Source: Symbiodinium natans
Lineage: Eukaryota > Sar > Dinophyceae > Suessiales > Symbiodiniaceae
DNA: 64,000 bases
Assembly (NCBI GenBank): GCA_905221605.1
Contig: CAJNDS010002520.1
Location: 62,001 to 126,000, forward strand
Reading direction: 5' to 3'
Shown here: piece after piece, positions 59,189 to 64,000 of the stretch
Layout: every line of letters begins with the position of its first letter
Numbering within the stretch: the first letter of the stretch is position 1
Program-made: the position numbers and the translations under genes
Notes under the pieces: model-generated
The model's database searches: none
Told to the model about the DNA's origin: nothing
The model's input: only the letters and a program-made list of their open reading frames with translations

Positions 59189-62147
59189 GCGCCCCGGACT
59201 TGCAAAGGGCGAGAGGTTGGTTGGGGTGGACGCCGGTAAACTCTTCGGACCTCGGCTCCTCAAACCCGAAGCTCTAAGCTTGGGTTGAGGGTTTAGGGTT
59301 TAGGGTTTAGGGTTTAGGGTTTAGGGTTTAGGGTTTAGGGTTTAGGGTTTAGGGTTTAGGGTTTAGGGTTTAGGTTAGCCATGCCCCCGAAATCTTGAAC
59401 TTAAACGCGGTGCTCGCGTGGGTCGACACTAATTACTTGTCAGGGCGGGAGGGTCTGTAGGATATTAGAGATACTGATTTCCACCCCGCGGCGGCCTCGT
59501 GGCGTTTTGTGAACAATCTGAACATAAAGATCCTCAACCGCACAAGCAGCAGATGCTGACCCACAACCCACCTCGCTGCTTCTTTACGGCTATGTACGTG
59601 GGTCCAAGTAGCCGCCCAAACCCTGAACCCTGAACTTGGCCCTGAACCCTGAACCCTGAACCCTAAACCCTAAACCCTAAACCCTAATTAAACCCTAAAC
59701 CCTAAACCCTTCCAATCCTTAAGGCCCTCAACCCTGTCGACCTCGAAGTCCCCTTTTAAAAGCCCTCTAAAGCCCTCTAAAACCCCAAAACCCCTACGGC
59801 CCTTGCACCCCAAAACCTCAATCCCTGGAGCTTAGGGCAAGGGTTTAGGGTTTAGGGTTTAGGGTTTAGGGTTTAGGGTTTAGGGTTTAGGGTTTAGGGT
59901 TTAGGGTTTAGGGTTTAGGGTTTAGGGTTTAGGGTTTAGGGTTTAGGGCCTCCAAAGTCCGTTGCTCAAAAAGGTTTTAGGGTGGTTTAGGGTTTAGACC
60001 CCCTACCTGGGACTCTATTTAACCTACAGTTTAAGTTTAGTAACTAATCCTGCATTATAGTAGGTGGAACCCAAAAAGCTGTGGGGAAATAGGGTCCGAG
60101 GGAAACCCTAAACCTAACCCTCCCCCCCCCAAAAAAAAAGAAGATCGGCGGGTGCCAACCCCTCGGGCCTTTAACCCCAAGCCCGAAGGGTTTAGGGTTT
60201 AGGGTTTAGGGTTTAGGGTTTAGGGTTTAGGGTTTAGGGGCCCTAAGACCGGCCCTTTCACCCAAACCTCGCGTAAAATTGCTACATGGTCCCTTTTGCA
60301 TTTGCCATTACAACCATATAACTACCTCAGAACCTCAAGCCCGCACTTTTTGCATTTCCGATGGCCTTCCCAGTGCGGCGAACATCTCAGGTCGGTGCTG
60401 TGGAGCGTGCCATCACCGCCGTGGAAGGGGTCGAGACCTTCAGCTAAATGTGAGTTGGTTGAGGATTTTTGGGGTTTTGGGGTTGTAGGGTTACGGAGTT
60501 GGGAAACTTTCCCCGGCTTACTGAAGCAGCCAGCAACAAAGGGTTACGGAGTTGCAGGGTTGTGGGGCTTGAGGGGTTGGCAACAAAGGCAAAACAGGCA
60601 AACAAAGACGAGCTTAAGGCGTTTTTTTTGGGGGGGGGGGGGGGCCTTGGGGGGTTGTGGGACTTTGCGGCATGTTGGCTTGAGGAGTTTATCTTTTCAG
60701 GTTGGGAGGCTGACAGCTGTTGGTGATATTAGGATGAGTGGCAACTGAGTATTTCAAAGGTATGCTTAGGGCTCCAGTCAGCTCGGCCCGAAGATTTGAA
60801 GTTGCTGTTTGCGTTTTTGCTTCACCTGCTGTATATGCGAGGACTTGGGTGCAATACTTCTCAAATCCAGCGAAGAACGTTGTAGTTGAGATGAGATGTC
60901 TATTGTTTGCCTTGAAAGTGTCAGAAGCGCGCTTTGTCAGGTGGTGCTGCCGCACCTTGAACAGTGATTGTGTTGGTACGGGCACATAAGTCAAGGCAGG
61001 CCAACATACTTCCTAATTCCTGATCGACAATGTGCATCCTGAGCGTCGTGCGACTCTAAGCCGGTTGACAAACCAGGGAAGGAGGCCGGTGCAAGGGAGA
61101 GAAAGGGATGAGAGCACCGGGCAGATGGAGAAGAGAGAGAGAGAGACAGAGAGCGAGAGAGAGAGAGAGAGAGAGATAGATCTATGCAACATATGCAGAA
61201 AGATGTGTGTGTGTGTGTGTATGGTTAGCTTAGATTTGGATACAAGCCGCGGTGACATTGGATAAAGCTCAGCTGAGAGAAGACCGTGCTGGACCAAGAG
61301 CCAAACATAGAAACATCATGAGTCTGTCTACGTGACAGGAAGTCGCTTGACAAGGACCTCACCCTCGAGACCCCAACCGCCTGTCTAACCTTCCTTTCTT
61401 ACTAATACTAAAGGCTTGTGCTCACCCTTGACAGCTCACGTCATTCGTGGTTGTGGGGAGAGAGGGTATTGCATGCATATGGGCATTAACTAGACCCAAC
61501 TGGCGCGGCCCTTGCTGCAAGGTCTGCTGACGTCTCCCTGACAGCACACCGGGCGGAGGCCATTTGGAATCAGGGGTACCTTTTTGGGTCCTTATCATAA
61601 GGGAATCCTACCATTTGGTGGTCTATATTGGGGGTCCCCTTTTTATCGTAAACCCCCACATATCGGAATCAGCAAAACCCCCTTAAGGGCCTTCACAGCC
61701 ACTCCTGAACCTGCAACCTCTGTCCCAGCCGCATCGACTTGCATGTCGATACCTCTCCCCCTGCGCCCTAGAACCCCTCAACCTGAAGGTATCAGCTGAG
61801 AGGCTCAAGTTTCCACATGCAACGTCCCCCTGCCCAGGTGCGGTTTCATGCACCAGCACAGGCGGCGGACATCGCCAGGAACTCGGATTTGGGCCGGGAG
61901 GGCGGGGGAGATGCTGCAGTGTCAGTGTCAGTGTCAGTGTCAGTGTCAGTGTGTGTGTGTGTGTGGGCGCGAGTGCGCGCGCGTCTGGCCTGCTTTGGAA
62001 CTTATGATTCCAAATCTGATGTGGCTTGCGGTGTCTGTGTGTCTTTGCGTGGCGTATATGAGAAGACTCAAGCTTTGCCGTCCGATTGCAACCTGCGAGG
62101 TTTCTGCCGTGGAGGACATCGGCTTCGATGCTGAGTTCCGCAACGAG
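59170..62147 (+). CDS. Heavy-metal-associated (HMA) domain 2, five exons
   Basis: The exons join in phase into a second full HMA domain: MTCASC (59170-59188), VGAVERAITAVEGVE (60391-60434), SADVSLTAHRAE (61522-61558), VRFHAPAQAADIARNS (61838-61885) and VSAVEDIGFDAEFRNE (62100-62147). Both metal-binding cysteines and the GFDA end are present. Donors are GC, GA, GC, GA and GT. It is split more finely than domain 1. It could be a separate copper ATPase or chaperone gene, or the continuation of the gene with domain 1. The window ends before any ATPase exon is recognised. Confidence 0.8.
59286..59374. repeat. TTTAGGG array, 12 units
   Basis: Perfect units in the first intron of HMA domain 2. Confidence 0.93.
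59842..59949. repeat. TTTAGGG array, 15 units
   Basis: Perfect units, in the same intron as the array at 59286. A CCCTAAA cluster of opposite orientation lies between them (59640-59708). Confidence 0.93.
60391..60434 (+). CDS. HMA domain 2, helix 1 exon
   Basis: Reads VGAVERAITAVEGVE. The acceptor is ATCTCAG|GTCG. The donor GTCGA|GACCTT (GA) leaves GA, which joins G at 61522 to give Glu. Confidence 0.75.
60619..60643. repeat. Poly(T)-poly(G) junction
   Basis: T8 followed by G14. See also 11880 and 63092. Confidence 0.92.
61126..61220. repeat. (GA)n and (GT)n microsatellites
   Basis: GA tract at 61133-61176 and a short GT tract at 61204-61221. Confidence 0.9.
61522..61558 (+). CDS. HMA domain 2, strand exon
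   Basis: Reads SADVSLTAHRAE. The acceptor is TGCAAG|GTCTGC and the donor GGAG|GCCATT (GC). Confidence 0.75.
61567..61660. mobile_element. Hairpin element, family E
   Basis: GGAATCAGGGGTACC..TTATCATAAGGGAATCCTAC..GGGGGTCCCCTTTTTATCG, starting nine bases after an HMA exon. Confidence 0.68.
61838..61885 (+). CDS. HMA domain 2, strand-helix exon
   Basis: Reads VRFHAPAQAADIARNS. The acceptor is TGCCCAG|GTGC and the donor CTCG|GATTTG (GA). Confidence 0.7.
61917..61968. repeat. (TCAGTG)n and (GT)n repeat
   Basis: Six hexamer units followed by GT dinucleotides. Confidence 0.92.
62100..62147 (+). CDS. HMA domain 2, C-terminal exon
   Basis: Reads VSAVEDIGFDAEFRNE. The acceptor is TGCGAG|GTTTCT and the donor CGAG|GTCCCT (GT). 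Confidence 0.8.
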
Positions 62148-63106
62148 GTCCCTCTGCCTGTGGAAAGGATATGGGCATGTCCCCAACAGGGGTGGCCCTG
62201 TTTTCGGAAACCCCGCATACGAATCCAATCCTTGATTTTTCACTTTGCTTTACATCTTTGGGATGCCTCGGAGCCTCGGTTGATCATTTGCCCCGTTTGC
62301 CACACCACGCTTCAACACCGTCCGCGCGCCTTAAAGGTCCAAGTCTCGGCAGAGCGCAGCGACCGTCCTTCAGAGCTGCGCCTAGGTCTTGAAGGGAACT
62401 ATGGCAGGGCACCAACAGGGTAGAACTGGATCGAAAGGATTTGAGGTTTAGGGTTTAGGGCTTGGGGTTTGGGATTTCGTTTTTTGGGATCAAGGTGATC
62501 GGGTAAAGCTAGGCATAGTGAGACCGGGTGCAAGGGCGGCCGACGCTGCCCCCTAGTCGTTTACATCCTCAGCCCAGGATCTCAAAGCGAAAGTGATGAA
62601 AATGGGGCATCCTGGGTAGGGTGTAGGGTTTAGGGTTTCGGGTGTCCAACATTTTGGAGCCCTCAGCTCTGGGGGTTCCTATGGGGACGAGGGAAGCAGC
62701 ATCGAGTTTAAGTCGATCCCAGAAATTCTCTGAGTTCACGTCGTAAGGTGCGCTGTGGGTGGGGCGGCGGGGGGGGGGGGGGAGAGGTGAAGCGATGGTC
62801 GGCTTTGGTGGCTTTGTGGGAGGATCGTGAGGAGGGGGGGGGGAGGGGTGGGGGCCGGTGGCTCAATCTTGAACGTCGAATTGGTCACATAGGGGTCATC
62901 CTCGGCAACATAAAGACGTCTAGGTCTAGGTTTAGGCCTCGGGAGGGGTAGAAAAAAGGACAAAAGTGTGCATGGATGTGTTTCGGATGCAAGCTTCCAG
63001 GTCCGTGGCTCTTCATGGCGGTGCCTCTGCTTTGGAGCTGCGCAAGGCTTGTGCAAGGGGCTCGCAAGGTCTTTCTGTGTGTGTGTGTGTGTGTTTTTTT
63101 TGTTTT

Positions 63107-63137
<31 letters not shown>

Positions 63138-64000
63138 TTTATATCAGAATATAAACGCATCATAGTAGAATAGTGTAACCGAATAATAGTGGCTCGTTTG
63201 AACCCGCCGACCTGTCAACTTCTTGGACCAAGAGTGCTGCCTTGGCGGCTTGGTCTCTGTTCTGTGTTCTGTTGTTCTGTGCTCTGTCATGTCTTGGAAC
63301 CTCCTCCGCGCGTGTATGTAAGCCCGGAGACTCCAAGACCCCTTAAATAAGGAACATACCTTAATTCGTATTAGGTGTTTTTTCTTGGTGTTTGCCTGGC
63401 GGTCCCTTTTCCGTCTCTATTGCGTAGCTGGGGAGAGCGAACATTACTTGACCCTTTAGGACTAACGTGTAGGAGACCCTACTACACTCAGACCTGCACA
63501 GCACATACTTGATTCCCAGAAGTTGCTGATATACCAGAACTGAGGCTAGCCCGTATACGATACTAGTGTTTCGTACTGTTACTTGCTGTAGGGTCATTGC
63601 TCGATGGAGGCTTGGCCTTACCTTGAATTGCCAGGCTGCCACCGCGGTGTACGGAGCATCTTACCCGCAAGGGCTTCGGATTTACTTGAAGGTTGACGGT
63701 TAGACCATGCATTGGAATGTACTGCTATTGGTGTGTGTGTGTGTGTATTTAGGGTTCCTCATTTAAGGTTCCTCGTAAGTATTGGTGAATGTGGGTAATT
63801 GGTGTCCTTTTGGGGATGCTAGATAATATTAAGCCACCGATACATAGCTATGACGGGCCACATCTAGCAAGGTTCAGCTTGCTCGGCTTGGAATTATACT
63901 CGTTTGGGAAACTTAATACTCCCATGGCCAGGACGCATAGACCAGAACCCCAACCCAAAACCCCAAGACCCATGTTGGTGCGTGTGCTGGGCGGATGGCA
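62148..64000. other. End of window: intron or spacer
   Basis: Holds poly(G) runs near 62769-62782 and 62836-62845, a (GT)n-T-G compound tract at 63078-63137, and few telomere-like units. One coding-like piece lies near 63005-63060 (..SVALHGGASALELRKACARG..) after CTTCCAG. No further HMA or ATPase motif is recognised. Confidence 0.45.

Overview
The window reads as nuclear DNA of a dinoflagellate. This is inferred from four things seen together. (1) Telomere-type CCCTAAA/TTTAGGG repeats are scattered through all 64 kb in both orientations. (2) Recognisable proteins are cut into tiny exons, mostly 20-130 bp, separated by introns of about 120 bp to 10 kb. (3) Across roughly thirty introns that I could join in phase by protein homology, the 5' splice site is most often GC, then GT, then GA, nearly always with AG|G at the 3' end. 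GC and GA donors are a known dinoflagellate trait. (4) All confidently recognised genes lie on the + strand. No rRNA, tRNA, CRISPR array, bacterial operon or intact transposase was recognised. Long ATG-to-stop frames are mostly artefacts of simple repeats or introns, so the genes below were built exon by exon.

Layout. About 0.4-13.4 kb: C-terminal part of a VPS13-like lipid-transfer protein. 14-19.8 kb: a gene with a dysferlin/peroxin (DysF) domain that ends at 19827. 20.7-32 kb: a series of well-supported coding pieces from one or more genes I do not recognise, including a probable start codon at 26391. 33-34.5 kb: a complete heavy-metal-associated (HMA) domain over three exons. 36.3-54.3 kb, perhaps to 57.6 kb: a calcineurin-like metallophosphoesterase with all its metal-site motifs. 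41.8-49.7 kb: an armadillo (ARM) repeat gene that lies wholly inside one 10.3 kb intron of the phosphoesterase, on the same strand. 58.7 kb: a terminal exon of unknown identity. 59.2-62.1 kb: a second HMA domain over five exons. The two HMA domains flank the phosphoesterase, so either two HMA genes bracket it or the nesting is three deep.

Introns and spacers hold at least five families of short hairpin elements of about 90-155 bp (MITE-like), many microsatellites, homopolymer T/G and C/A junctions, and the telomere-like arrays. Several arrays touch splice sites directly: G|GTTTAGGG forms some 5' splice sites, and CCCTAAACCCAG| forms some 3' splice sites. The recognised proteins (membrane contact and lipid transfer, metal handling, phosphoesterase, ARM scaffold) do not form an obvious pathway. 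The notable biology here is gene architecture. All exon borders are manual and need transcript data.
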